Of a DNA stretch of 64,000 nucleotides, positions 10,787-22,828 are shown in pieces. The position numbers were made by a program, and so were the translations under genes. This DNA comes from Lepiota brunneoincarnata (Eukaryota > Basidiomycota > Agaricomycetes > Agaricales > Agaricaceae). The notes beneath the pieces are model-generated. The model saw only the letters and a program-made list of their open reading frames with translations, was not told where the DNA came from and did not search any database. Numbering within the stretch: the stretch's first letter is position 1; each line of letters begins with the position of its first letter. The stretch covers positions 1,302,001 to 1,366,000 of the forward strand of contig JAEBUN010000004.1 of the NCBI GenBank assembly GCA_023014365.1, written 5' to 3'.

Positions 10787-12288
10787 TTATGCACGCCACG
10801 CGACGTGCACTTGATCTGTTCTAAACCTAAAGCCTGTGTTAGACGATAAAGCAGACATAGACATTTCGATACCTTTGTGTACAACAACTTTTTGACAATG
10901 GTGTTGTCTGCCCCATGCGGTATGCCAGGAGGCCGGCTTGTGCAATCATTATCCCATTATCAATGCAAAATCTAGGGGTGTCACTTGAGCGTCTATAGCG
11001 TCTATTGCCATGGATATTCGAGAGACGCACCTCTCATCCGTTGCAAAAACTCCGCCGCCCCTCTCCTTTGCCATGATTCCCCATCATCTCCTGTAGCCTC
11101 TCATTGCCTGCAGAGTGTGTTAGTGCACCGAAAATGATGGGATCATCTACATTCTACTGACAGCCAACACCGCCGACTATCAGCACTTCCTTGCTACCAA
11201 TATGAGCCATGGCTCGTTCAGTTATTTCGACCAGCATAGCGAACACAGTCTCCTGTAGAGAGAAACACAGGTCGGCGGGAGTGATGATATCTGCGTCAGC
11301 TGGGCCCTGTGGCTGTCCATCTAGACGGAACCTTCTGTCGAGAACATATGCCTCTGCCGATGTCAGGATCCCAGAAAGACTGATATCCATGCCTTTCGTT
11401 GTATAAGGTAAGGACACCAACCTTTTCCCCCTTTGATGAGTGTTTGTCTGAGTTAGACCTTTTAACGTTTCCATAGCGAGAAAACTACCCACTTTTTGGC
11501 TTCTTGTTCAATGTTATAACCAGGACTTGGGTCATTGCTGAGATTGATTACACGCGCAAATCGATCCAGACAGTTTCCGACTGCAATATCCAGTGTTTCA
11601 CCAAAGATACGATAACATTGACGAGAATATGCGATGACTTGCGTGTTCCCGCCTGACACATACTAAGACGACAGGATTACTCGCGCCGGTGATCTCTCGT
11701 CCCATTTCAATATCTGTAATGCTGTATCAGATTACCCGAGGCTACGAGCAGCCGACCAAATCAACGCTCACGCCCAACGCAGTGGTTTACACCCACCAGT
11801 GGCTTGTCATAGAGAAGCGATAGAGAACGAGCGACCAGAGCAACGGACTGGAGTGGTGCACCCATTCCTGGGCCTGCCTCGCCACATCAGTGAAATAAGC
11901 GATGCTGGTGGACGTCTTAAAGCGCCAACCTTTAGTGAAACAGATACAGTCGACATCATGGATAGACATCTTGGCCTCCGCTAGAGAATCGTTGATCACT
12001 TTGAGTACCCATTCGCGATGGTGGAGGGCGGTATCGCGAGGTTGAAAGCCTTCTCCTGGCGGAGTAATATATGTATGCCTGACGTTGGATAGCACGGACG
12101 CAGAACCATCCTCTGCATGCTTTATGACTCCGGCGCCGAGCTTGTTTGCAGATCCCTCCATGCCGAGGGCGAGATAGGGCCTTTCTGAAATGCAAATGAA
12201 TTATGGCTATTATCAACAAGAAAACCGCATGAATCTTGTGCAAACCTGGGCGCTGCAGCGGGATCTGCTTGCGCAGTTTCCCTGGCAT
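10787..12288 (-). CDS. KAE1: tRNA threonylcarbamoyladenosine subunit KAE1 (OSGEP)
   Basis: Catalytic subunit of the KEOPS complex, which adds threonylcarbamoyl to A37 of ANN-decoding tRNAs. After a first exon starting at 12288 come [58 protein letters not shown] and [15 protein letters not shown], whose two histidines bind metal. [11 protein letters not shown] and [14 protein letters not shown] follow, then a C-terminus [15 protein letters not shown] after a last short intron. One +1 break lies near 11663, between NPVVL and YVSGGNTQ. This segment is nearly invariant in the family, so one base must be skipped or be a sequence error. The gene is otherwise complete. Confidence 0.92.
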
Positions 12289-12644
12289 AATGAGTGTAGG
12301 TGTAAGAGTACTTTCTCAAAATGGATAGCCGTCGAATAGGTTGATCACACATGTGTACCGCCACAGTTGATCAAGACGTGGTTGCATTAAAACCCAATTG
12401 TAGGATACACAGAAATTGTAAAATACAGCAGGTATTGAAAAACTCTGGAAGAGAGAACAGTGAATGTGCAAATCTGTAATACAGCAAAATAAATTAACTT
12501 GGGGAATCAAAGAAGGTCGGTGAATATAGTTTGCAAGGGAGTGTGGTAATCGAGACTCGTAAGCGTAGCGAGAGGATCATGACGATAAGTGTATCATAAT
12601 AAAAGAGGGCATACGGCGAACTGTGAACAAGGGATATCATTAGG
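12289..12644. other. Intergenic: KAE1 promoter and 3' flank of the coiled-coil gene
   Basis: 356 bases, AT-rich. No gene or clear regulatory motif was recognised. Confidence 0.4.
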
Positions 12645-14711
12645 TCAGTCGTTTGGTATTTTTCTGCGGAGGGGTGTTGCTTTCATGATCGTCGTCACGA
12701 TCGCGTTTAGCAAGCCGGTCTTGCCCAGGACGGTGCTGTAACCGAAATGCGAGAAGTCCAGCATACAGATCCTCGTCAAAACCCACACACTGGAGCTGCA
12801 TGCAAGGAACCGAAAGTTCTCCAGAGTTGTATGCTGCCAGAATTTCCTCCTTTGTCCGCGGGTTCTTGTTTTTCTCCTTGGTAGCGTTAACACAGCTGGT
12901 CTTGATCTGTGAATGCCTAGTCAGTCAAGTGGGACGTAAGCGCCGTTCGACTCACGGATGCATGGAGAGTCTGCCACTCGTCAGTGCTTAATGGGTCTAC
13001 CCTGCTAACCTTGTAGACACCAAGGTATCGAAAGTAGCGCGGCTCCCTGTGACCGTGCTTAACGAGCCCAACGAACAAGTTACGAAGCTGGGGTGATGTG
13101 TACGTCTGCTTTTCTCTGCCGAGCCCCACGAACATGAAACCGTGTTGTCCAGGAGTTGAGGGGCACCAGGGATTGTGGTCCAATCGTGGACATAAATATT
13201 CTTCAATGTTTCGTTCTTTAGTCGGTTCAGTACCGCTGGGCGTTACCCTAATGGTGCCATCAATGAGTATAGGAACCCCGGAGCTACCAACTAGCATACC
13301 GTGCGATCAATGATTGAATGCTGCTCGCTATGGCAGCACTGGTGAAACTGCGCGTGAACTTATTTTCCTGGTCATTGATCTTGACATCAAGAATGATGGG
13401 AGGTAGCGAGGCCAAGGCTTCAAGCCGACGGGATGGAGCTGGGACCAATGACTTATTTAGTTCCGCGACGATTGTGACGTCGTTGAATAGAGAGTCGCTT
13501 TCAGGCCCCTGCTCCTCCTTGACGGCTGGCCCGATCGTAATCCGTGAGGCTTCGGACAAGGACTCTCTAAACACACTCTTGGTTGCTTGCGGGCTGGGGA
13601 GCTCTTCTTGTTGTGACGCTGGTGCGGTTTCAGAAACTCCGACGACATTTCGCGCCTGATTTCTGAAAGTCAGGATCAGGACGGCGGGATACAGCCGACG
13701 GGTCACTCACAATTCGAGATAATGAAGCAATCGTTGCCAAGAGATTCCTATTACTTTCCTTGGTCCGTTGGAGGGCTTCGCGAGTAACGATCAATTCGTC
13801 ACGGAGACTTGTATTATCAGTTTCGAGGTTACGAGCAAAGGATTGAAGCTCTTGGATCTAATTCGATGAAGAAATGTTGTTGGTCTGAGACGAAATGACT
13901 TACCTGCATTTCCAAAGAAGATAACCTCCTATGAAGCTTCCCGATTTGCTGGGGCTCTTTGTTGCGTGTTCCCACCTGGCACTGAGAAGGTCGGATTCCG
14001 TAGTGAAAAAAGAGGATAGAGGCTCACATCTTGGTCTTCTAGTTCGGCTTTGGCTTTCTCAGATTGCTGTAGCCTTATAGTGAGATCAAAGACCTGCAAG
14101 TACTTAAGACCGTTGTCTTCGTCCAGAGTGGGGATGACGCACCCTGTTAGTCATCGTCTCCTTCTCGAAACGCAGTCGCGAAAGTTCCGAGATACATTCG
14201 GCATGCTGTGCCTGGCTAATTTGTATATGAGACCGTAGTTGGTTCCGCTCGCGCTTGAGGTTCTCGACCTCCTGTTCGAGTGAAGCTTGGTGAGCGTTCG
14301 CGGAATGCAACTGATACGTTCATAAAAAGTATTAGCAATCTGAGATGGGAAACAACTATGAATATTCTACGTTCGCACCTCTTCTTTAAGCTTCTGATAT
14401 TCCGACCGAGCTTTCTCCAACCTGTCTCCAGCCTCCTGAAGCTTGAAAATCTTCTCACGACAATGCTTCGACGTTGGAGACAGCTCTTGTTTGATAAGCT
14501 TCTCGGTATCCCTGTCGTGCAAATTTGCTATTTCATCCCGAGCTTCGCTTCGCTTCAAAGGAGGTGCACGATCAGGTTCAACACATATGGCTGCCGAATA
14601 AGCAAAACATACCTCCCGCCCAAATTCGTCGAGGCGTCTCTTGAGATCGACAACTTGTTGGGATGCGTCAGCCCATTTCTTGAGGACGGACGCGAAAAAC
14701 TCGTCGTCCAT
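12645..14711 (-). CDS. Coiled-coil protein with a C-terminal domain, possibly DUF6697
   Basis: The first exon starts MDDEFFASVLKKWADASQQV. Several exons of heptad-like, charged sequence follow (for example EVENLKRERNQLRSHIQISQ). The C-terminal third holds a compact domain with WCPSTPGQHGFMFVGLGREK, NLFVGLVKHGHREPRYFRYL and GVYKVSRVDPLSTDEWQTL, ending in an Arg/Lys-rich tail. From memory this arrangement is like the DUF6697 proteins of Agaricomycetes, which have no known function; a profile search would settle it. Some N-terminal junctions, near 14560-14620 for example, could not be resolved cleanly. The gene is on the same strand as LAT1, 253 bases away. Confidence 0.55.
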
Positions 14712-14963
14712 ACCTGGGCAGTATTGGTTGTGTAGAAGGGGCGCAACCAACAAGGGTTGGAGATACGCGCTCAGGTAAGGGCATTTCTATGTCACATGAT
14801 GGCGATACATTCAGCCAGGACGCAGCAGCAACGTCCCGCGCTCCCTTGACCCTGAAATTCCCACTCAACCTAAGAAAACCGATGAAATGTTATATTATGC
14901 ATTAAGGTCTAACAAAAAAGGTGTCCCAGCATACTGGTATGAAACTCTAGACAAAAAAACTCC

Positions 14964-16587
14964 TCAGAGCATAAAGGTTAGGGGGTTTTCGAGGTAGCCC
15001 TTGAAAGCTGCCAACCACCTGGCACCAACAGCACCGTCAACAACTCGGTGGTCTGAGCTCAAAGTGACCTTCAGGATTTGGACAGTCTTGAATCCGCGTT
15101 CTTCTTCGGGCGCAGGAACCAATGTAGCTTGTGTTGAGCCAACTGCGAGGATACATGACTGGGGCGGGTTGATGATAGCGGTAAAATGACTGATATCATA
15201 CATTCCGAGATTGGAGATGGTGAAAGTGCCGCCCTAGGGAGAGGTAACAACATTGATCAGTATACCACGTAACTAGGTTTCGGAAGCCTGCTTACCTGGT
15301 ACTCTGATGGTGCCAGCTTACCGTCGCGGGCTTTTTTGGCGAGGGCCTTTGTTTCAGCCGAGATGGTCGCAAGGCCCTTGGAGCCGACATCCCTCACAAT
15401 GGGAGTTATAAGGCCGGTGGGCGTAGCGACGGCAACAGAGATATCTGCCTTCTTGTATCTGGTTCGAGTATGAGCGCAGTTAACCCCATAGGACGGGGCT
15501 GGGCTTACTGCCTAATGACTTCGCCGAGCCACGCCGAGTTAGCTTCGGGGACGTCTGAAAGAGCACAAGAGACCGCCTTGACAATGAAGTCATTGACGCT
15601 GAGCTTGGCAGCTTTGTCCTTCTCCGTCAAAGTCTTGTTGAAGACTTCCCTCAGCTTGAGAACTTTGTCCATGCTGATATCGACAGTAAGGTAGTAATGA
15701 GGAACCTCTTGCTTAGACTGCGCCAAACGAGTACCAATTGTGCGGCGCATGCTAGAAACAGGAATGTCGGTATAGTCTGCAGGTAGGACAGCAGCAGGGG
15801 GTTGGGCAGCAGTCGAGGTGCTTGTGGCCGCAGCCGGCCTGAGGTTTTCGACATCCTCACGTATGATACGACCGCCAGGTCCTGAACCCTTGATTTGCGC
15901 TAGCGGGATGCCACGCTCAAGAGCAATTTTCTTTGCAATTGGGCTAGCAAAGATGCGGTCACCAGTAGGAAGCTCTGCTTTGGTCTCTGGTGCAGGTTTT
16001 GACTCTGGAGCAGGAGAGGGTGCTGGTTTCTCCTGCTTCGCAGGCTCAGATTCCCTTTGCTGTTGTGAAGCAGCTTGTTTTGAGGCTTGCTCCGCAAGAG
16101 CTGCAGCACCAGAGGGGTCGTCGCCTTCCTCACCGACAATGGCAATCACGGAACCAACCTGGACGTTCTTCGAAGCCGTCGGGGGCCTGCAAAAAGCTCA
16201 GTCATGGCCACGCAATAAAGAATTAGCAATCACTTACGATGATTTTGGCGAGGATACCATCATCTTGGGCTTCGACGTCAATTGTTGCCTTGTCAGTTTC
16301 CTATGCGGAGGCAAAGTCAGCACTTGGGGTACATGACAGTGGCAAAGAAAGACACACAATCTCGAGCAGAACGTCTCCTGAGGAGAAGGCTTCTCCCTCC
16401 TTTTTCTTCCATGACGCGATACCACCCTCTGTCATGGTTGGGCTCATGGCCGGCATGTTGAACTGCGAGAGCGCATTCCGTCGCGCGGAAACATGGAAGC
16501 CTGGTAGGTAGTGAGAAATGGGAGCGGTTAGAGAGGCAGAAGAGAACACTTACGACGAGCAAATGTGCGAGCAAGGTGAGAGGCCAT
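14964..16587 (-). CDS. LAT1: Dihydrolipoamide acetyltransferase, E2 of pyruvate dehydrogenase
   Basis: Transfers acetyl groups to CoA in the mitochondrial pyruvate dehydrogenase complex. In order: a short presequence; a lipoyl domain with the target lysine in [15 protein letters not shown] (Lys codon 16291-16289); an Ala/Pro/Glu/Lys linker; a subunit-binding domain, [20 protein letters not shown]; and a catalytic core with [16 protein letters not shown] and the active-site motif DHRVVDG near the end. One +1 break sits near 16174: PDG is followed by [19 protein letters not shown] only if a base is skipped. Using the next AG as acceptor would avoid the break but delete six conserved residues. 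The gene is divergent from CSL4, 137 bases away. Confidence 0.93.
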
Positions 16588-16724
16588 AGCTAGGGTCCTG
16601 CCAACGAGCAGAGGATGGGATGGGTTGAAGTAGAACCGCGTAAGTAAGGCAAGCGTCAGTTGGAAATTCAGGGCCCCCTCTTACGCGAGTCCGCCACACA
16701 ACACAGACAAACTTTGGACGGCAC

Positions 16725-17438
16725 ATGTCTCTACTTCTACCTGGCCAACCCATCCCTATCCCAAGAGGCCCAATGCCCAGGTTGGGCCCTGGGACCTACT
16801 CGAGGGACAACCATGTGCGCGCAAGCATCTTGGGGGCACCGCGTTTCGAGGGTTCAGTTGGTATTTCTCGCAATAATGAAACGACAAAGTATAGACCCAG
16901 TGTTGATAGACACTCTCTGTCCCTCGCATCCGCCCTCATCCGCCATCTCCGGGCTCTCTGGTACTGGGAACCGTAATGCGCCTGTCACCGCTTCAGGCGT
17001 TGATGTCAATAAGTGTGGTTGATGGGGTTCCTCTCCCTGCCGGAGAGGAGTTTACGGGCGTAATACGTACACAGGATGTCCGGGCCACAGAAAAGGACCG
17101 AGTGAAAATTAGCGACTGCTTCAGGGGGGGTGACGTTGTTCGGGGTCTCGTGGTAAAGCTCTTTTCTCCGCTTGTGATTCGGTGCTTGGTACACACGACA
17201 TTTTATCAGATTTCATTGGGGGATTCTCGGAGCTATTTTATCACCACTGCACGTAACGACCTTGGGGTGATTTTTGCTACTGGCGAGGCAGGTAAGGATG
17301 GGGTGGAGATCCCGTGTTCATATATTGATTTTTTTTTGATCAGGTGCCACCCTCGAACCAGTATCTTGGCAGGAGATGCGGTGTCCAAAAACAGGGAAGA
17401 TTGAAAAGCGCAAGTGCGCAAAGCCAGAGGGCCTGTAA
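16725..17438 (+). CDS. CSL4: Exosome complex component CSL4
   Basis: Cap subunit of the RNA exosome, which trims and degrades RNA in nucleus and cytoplasm. It starts MSLLLPGQPIPIPRGPMPRL. The S1-type core follows: SISVVDGVPLPAGEEFTGVI, RTQDVRATEKDRVKISDCF, GGDVVRGLV, SLGDSRSYFITTARNDLGVI and FATGEAGATLEPVSWQEMRC. It ends CPKTGKIEKRKCAKPEGL. Introns 2 and 3 join cleanly. Intron 1 has to use a weak GTTGGT donor (near 16856) to keep the frame and is the least certain junction. The length of about 180-190 residues fits the family. Confidence 0.9.
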
Positions 17439-17596
17439 AGTACATAGTAGTATATTTATATAGAGAGGTGCTAGGACGACAGGACTGAACCAAATAAGGA
17501 AATACATCAGGTCTCTTCCAACTTGAACTTGTATCATACTTTGCTTCCTCTTCCCCCTCTCCCCCTCACCTCTGGTCCTCGTCTTAGGCTTCTTGA

Positions 17597-19889
17597 ATGA
17601 CGGCTATACTCTCTGCTACAGATGCTCTCCGCAAGGATAGGCATATGTCACTGGATGATAGCCAGTTCGAGTATGTTTACCGCACCCCCCCGACACGCCT
17701 CTCCACACTCATTAGCCGCCAAATTCACAGCTACTCTTCGGCACAAACAGATTGGCGGGCCAAATATCATGAAGTAATGCTACAATTTGCTCGTTTTAGG
17801 AGGTTAACTCACGGGCTGCAAGGTCCTCGACATGCTGGCCGAGACTCGTAATGAACTGGAAGAATTCCAGGCCGCAAGTAAGGAGCTTGAAGCCGAAATG
17901 GAGGCTGATTTGCAACGTTCGGAGAAGCTGGAGCGGGAGCTCAGAGACAAGGCCGCGAAGGCAGACAAAGAACGCGATGAATGGAAGGTGAGCTGCGTTT
18001 TCTATTCACTACTGCGCACCTCACACATGAACGCCCCTCCTGCGATAGGGAAAGTATATGACGCTGCAAACCACCCATAATACAACCACAACATCACTTC
18101 AACGCGAACTAGATAAGCTACGGCAGGAGCACCAAGAAATCAAGATCCAGCTTCGAGAGCTGGAGATGGGAAATGATGACTTGGAGCGCAACGAGCGCGC
18201 TGTTTCTTCAAGTCTGGCCGATATGGAGAGCAAATACGCTAAGGCGCTAGAAGAAAAAATTTTACTGGAGCACGAATTGCTGGAGAAGGCTAGTCTGGAA
18301 GAGGAAATGCAGAGAATCAAAGATGAACTAAGAGGTGAGAATAGGAGTTCTTCGACCTTGCATGCGCTCTCAATATTTATTTCCAGATTCCCAGGACGAA
18401 GTGGCAATTTTGAAGGAACAACTAGCGTCTGCAATTGCTGCAGCCGCTTCCACTTCCGCAGCGGTGGAGAAGCCCCCTTCTAGCAGGACCTCAACAACAT
18501 TCAACACAGAAATTCCCATATATCTCCATACCATCTGAAGACGATCTCCTTCATACGCCTTTTCCACGAGATCTTCAAATGTCCGATCTTTCTTCTCCAA
18601 CCTCGGAGTCTGCGCCTTCTGTCAATGCTACACCGAAGGCAAACCAGGCTTCCAAGACTCTTGGTCAATCTGTACTTCTCAATCGAGCGGGATTCCATCC
18701 TGGAAAATCTACCAGTATACCATCCCCCACTTCTGGAATTGTGCGGTCGACTACGTTGCCAACCCTATATAGTCCCCGCACTCCTACCTCTCGCCCGCCA
18801 GCTGCCCCAGTTCGCAATGTCTCATTGGCGAGTGCAACCTCGACGTCTTCTACCATATCCGCCAAGAATAAGGGAGTACAAATGGTTTCTGAGATGCGGG
18901 CAAGAGTTCGTGTTCTTGAGCAAAAGATCCACACCCGTGTTCCGAGGTTGAGAATGGCGAGTATCACGGGACGAGCAAATGCAGTGGTCACGCCAATTAG
19001 TGCCGTCGGGAGTTCGTCTTCATCATCCGGCTCAGTGGCGACCACGGCAAAAACCAGCCTGGATAGTATCCGACGCAGCGGGGATTCGCGACGAAGTAAC
19101 GACAGTGACACGAAGAAAGATAACGGGGACTCCTCTGGCTGGGTATTGATCATGGAAGATTCACCGTCTCCCCAGAAAATCAAGCCCAAGGATCGTCAGA
19201 AAGAGACGAGAAGGCTTTCGAGTCCTATTGCCCCAAGTGCGTACCGTTCTACTGGGCCGCCGGGTACTGGTGTCACTGCTCCCTCGCCCACCTTTGGCAA
19301 ACCTCCTGCTCCCGTACAAATGGGCATTCGTCGTCCGCAATCTCGCCTGTCTGGGGCAAGCCTAAGTACTGCGACTACTGGAAGCTCAATCCCCACTCCT
19401 ATCTCTCGACCAACCACTCCCACATTCCTGCCTCTGCCGAAATCCAATCCATACACCAATTCCTCAGGAATTGGGCTAAAGCGGTCGACAGGACCGGGAG
19501 GTGCCAACCCTTATTCAGGCCTTAAACGAGCATCGCTGGGAGCAAGCACGAATGCGCCCGCCTCAGAATCTACTCGAGATCGTTCGACAGCAATGTCTCC
19601 TCTTCCTCGACCTGGTTCAAGCACCCCTTCCTCGACCACATCTTCTAAATATGACGAAATGAAGTCATTGCCGCAATTACCGAGTCAAATGAGTCAGAAT
19701 GTGACGATTCGGCAGGTCAAGTTACCCTCCAGCAGTTCTGTACTGTCGAAGAGTAGGATTGGGAAGCCGGGTGGTGGGAGGAAGAGCGCAGGCGAGTCTG
19801 GGTACGGATCGTCTGGGTCAGGGTACGGGTCGTCTGGAGGCGTACTTGATGTGAAAGATTTGCGACCGAGGACGATGTATGGGAGTTGA
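17597..19889 (+). CDS. NudE-family dynein regulator
   Basis: NudE proteins link LIS1 to dynein and guide nuclear migration along microtubules. A short N-terminal exon pair gives SQFDRQIHSYSSAQTDWRAK, followed by about 150 residues of continuous coiled coil (AETRNELEEFQAASKELEAE and onward to IKDELRDSQDEVAILKEQL). The rest, more than 450 residues, is Ser/Pro/Thr-rich and basic, with a patch GVQMVSEMRARVRVLEQKIH typical of fungal NudE C-termini. A jump of frame near 18480 is removed by an intron at 18464-18509. Translation may start at 17597 or at the in-frame ATG at 17645. It is tandem with CSL4. Confidence 0.82.
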
Positions 19890-20221
19890 AAGAGGGGTTT
19901 CCCGGTGTTTCCAAGCATACCGATCGAGACGCCTTTGATTGAGCTGCGTCTCTACCACATTCATTAGATCCAGCTTTCGTGCCTTCTCAGTTACTTTTTC
20001 TACCCGTTATGACTTTGTGACGAACCAACCCTTAGTAGTATCTTATTGATGCAGTGCACACATGTTTTTTTGGATGTAGGCTTACATATATGCAATTATT
20101 ATTACTTTCCTTGTAGTTTAGCAGAGTCACTGGGGTACAGATATAAATTCCGGGCGTGGGACTTGGGGGCACACTAATCATTACAGTATTCATGTGACCC
20201 AGCTTTCACTTTCATACGACC
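19890..20221. other. Intergenic: NudE 3' flank and ESS2 promoter
   Basis: 332 bases without a gene. It contains the TATA box listed separately. Confidence 0.4.
20142..20148 (+). promoter_or_regulatory. Candidate TATA box of the ESS2/Bis1 gene
   Basis: TATAAAT, 80 bases upstream of the ATG at 20222. The distance allows a short leader. Motif match only. Confidence 0.4.
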
Positions 20222-21903
20222 ATGTCCAATGAACTAGAACGCTCGCTCAACAAACAGGCCATCCTAGACGAAGACGAATACACAGCGGCGCTCTCACAGA
20301 TAATCGCACGAGACTTTTTCCCTTCGCTTGTGCATCTGGATGCAACGAATGAGTATCTCGACGCTGTACAGACTCGAGACCCGCACCTCATAGCTGCGTC
20401 TGTGCAGAGGTTGGAACAGGTGGGCAGTACGCCATTGCCTGGCCCCAGTTCTAGGTCTAGCTCATCGAGGCGGAGAGCGGGCGTGCATCCGAGTCAAACT
20501 CCATCCCAAACGCCCTACGCTGCCTTCCCCACTGACACACCTCGGCTATATGACGAAGGTCATGGAGGGGAGGACGAGGGCAGAGGCGGTGAAGAGGAAC
20601 CAACGAATAGCAAGCGCCCCCGATACGACATTAACATGAGCCTGGATGAATTTCAAGCACGGTACACTTCGGAGGATAACTCAAGTTTCACGCAGATCAT
20701 GGACGAGGAGAATAAGAATAGGATGGAGAGGTATACATGGGCGTGGGAGGCGCAGAAGAGAGTGGAGAAACAGAGGGATAGGATGATTGAAGCGAGGGAG
20801 CGGATGCTGATTGAGCCTGCGCCGGCTCCCGGGGTCAAGGAGAGGTTTCGGATTGAAGCACCAGCGTCGGTGGGGCTGATCACGGATGGTGGTAGTAGTC
20901 ATGGGTCAGGGAAGCAGGAAGAGGAAAAAACCATTACATTAAAGGCGACAAGTGTGGAGGAGGCTGCTCGAGATGTGATGGCTCCGAGGAAAGACCCTCG
21001 GCCCGCTGGAGTGGACGGGTGGAAGTTCAAGGTAGCAACCAACATCGGCTATAATAACTATGGGATTACTAACAATCAACGTAGACGCGAAATTCACTAA
21101 TGTTTGCGCCAGACGCGGACACTTCGCCCTACCATCCGCCACCACCCAACTCCTCTGCGGAGAAGAAAACGGAGCCAAAAGTCATCTCATACCGAAATAC
21201 CCGACTGCATGAGCAGGAACACTCTACAAATCCATCAGGATTGTCCGAACCGCCCAGTCCCACGCGGAGTAGGATAGAGGCCGCCATCAACGGTACACCG
21301 TGTACGTTGACCTTGTTTTCTTATTTTCGTCCCACATGCTTCCTGACGCACAACACACATTCAGATCGGCCTAGGTCTCCGAGCTTGAGTGATGTTGATT
21401 CGCTGGTACCTAACCTCCCCAATCCGACGCCTGAGCAGTTGGGCCCAGCAGCCGTAAAACAACTGATGACATGGGGCACGTTGAACGCAACACCTCGGGT
21501 ATTGTCACGTCCCGAAGATGAGGATGTAGCGCCGCCAATAACACCCAGCACGCCCTTCCACATACGTGCCGTTTCATCGAGGGAGGCCCTGTCACATAAA
21601 CTGGCCAACTCGGCGTCAAAAAGTCTAAAGGCGAAAGCGGAGATTATGGGACTGCGGACACCAGGAGTTTTGCGAACACCAAATAGCCGGGGGGTTAAAG
21701 AAAAGGGGGATATGGGACCCCCATCATGGACACCAAGACGTGCAGAAGCGGCAGGGAATTTGACACCTGCTGCAAGGAGGCTACTGGAACGGAGTACAAT
21801 TGGTACTGTAGCTGCAAAGAGAAGCGAGAGGAAGACACAGGAGAGCGATCTAAATCGTGTGCGATGGACCCCAACACCAGCAGCTGCCAGGCCAACAGGA
21901 TAG
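20222..21903 (+). CDS. Nuclear protein Es2/Bis1 (DGCR14 family)
   Basis: Es2 proteins associate with the spliceosome in the nucleus. The protein opens with ILDEDEYTAALSQIIARDFF, then PSLVHLDATNEYLDAVQTRD, which is the family hallmark. A middle region has NMSLDEFQARYTSEDNSSF. A conserved stretch GVDGWKFKTRNSLMFAPDAD is created exactly by splicing the intron near 21032-21085. The C-terminus contains LNATPRVLSRPEDE and TPFHIRAVSSREALSHKLA. Two introns, both GT-AG, keep the frame. The gene looks complete at about 530 residues. It ends 55 bases from the convergent NIP30 gene. Confidence 0.9.
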
Positions 21904-21958
21904 GGGCTGAGTAGACTGTTCGGGCATAGATAGATATGTCATTCTAATATCTACTGAT

Positions 21959-22782
21959 TCAAGTATTTTTGCGACGCTTTCTCGCTGGCTGGAATTCGGC
22001 ATCCTCGGGGGGGTTGGGATCCGATTGTGAGTGTTTAGGTGGGGGCGGCGTTTCCTTGGCCCTTTTTTTGACGACGACACCTTTGAGAGATTTTTTGACG
22101 GTCTTTTTTAGTGGTGGCACTGTATGTTTCACTGCAGCAGCCTGACCCGAGCCAGGTACGGGAGGGGGGTTGTTGAGGCTGCTCGCACGGGCAGCAACAG
22201 CTCTGGGGTTTGTGGTAAGAGAGAGTCAAGGTAGAAGGGAGAAAACACACTGTTTGAACTGTTTAAGTTCTTCACCATCCGCTTGTTTGCGCTGGCGTTC
22301 CTCTGTTTCCTGGCGTTCCCTGATGGAATCGAGGAACTGGATCTCATCTTCTTCGAGGGCCCGGAATTGATTTGCTGGGGAATGACTGGGTCAGCACAGG
22401 GGAGGCTGGGAAGGAAGGGGAGAGAGACCTAATTTGTTCTTTTCCTCCCATTCCTCCTGTTTCGCTATCTGTGGATCATGTGAGGGGTGAAGCAGCCGGT
22501 GCTGGATGAGGATACATACGCGATTAGCAGCGAGTTTCTGGGGGTGTGAAAGACCAAGAGTGGACGTGAGTATGGGGAATGAGCGCCAAGGGTGGAGGAA
22601 CCTACTTCAGCGAGGCTGCGGCCGTCGTAGGCGTCTTCCTGCTGCTGGGGCGGGGGGTCTTGGCCGAGACGAGCGTAGGCAGCCTTCCACTGTTCGTCCT
22701 TGCGGGCCTTTGCGAGGTCGATTTCGTCCTGGGAAACGAAACGAGAGCCAACGGGGCGGTCTGAGAGGGAGGGAATGTCCAT
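21959..22782 (-). CDS. NIP30/FAM192A-family nuclear protein (PSME3IP1-like)
   Basis: The animal family member binds the proteasome activator PA28-gamma; the fungal role is not established. The protein starts MDIPSLSDRPVGSRFVSQDE, then IDLAKARKDEQWKAAYARLG, DAYDGRSLAEKLAANRIAKQ and EEWEEKNKLANQFRALEEDE, the conserved NIP30 domain. The tail is Lys-rich and ends FQPARKRRKNT, a likely nuclear localisation signal. All junctions are in frame. The start at 22782 lies only 46 bases from the divergent SRF1-like gene, so the two must share a very short promoter. Confidence 0.85.
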
Positions 22783-22828
22783 TAAAGGTGATGGGGAAAC
22801 ACAAACAGTCTGTTGTTGTCATATCCCC

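Noticed and set aside
16155..16195. Later 3' splice site in LAT1 to avoid the frame break
   Set aside because: Using cttcgaag as acceptor keeps the frame but deletes the conserved APDGSK segment of the lipoyl domain.
18464..18509. Apparent frameshift in the NudE gene
   Set aside because: A 46-base GT-AG intron in phase 0 restores the frame.
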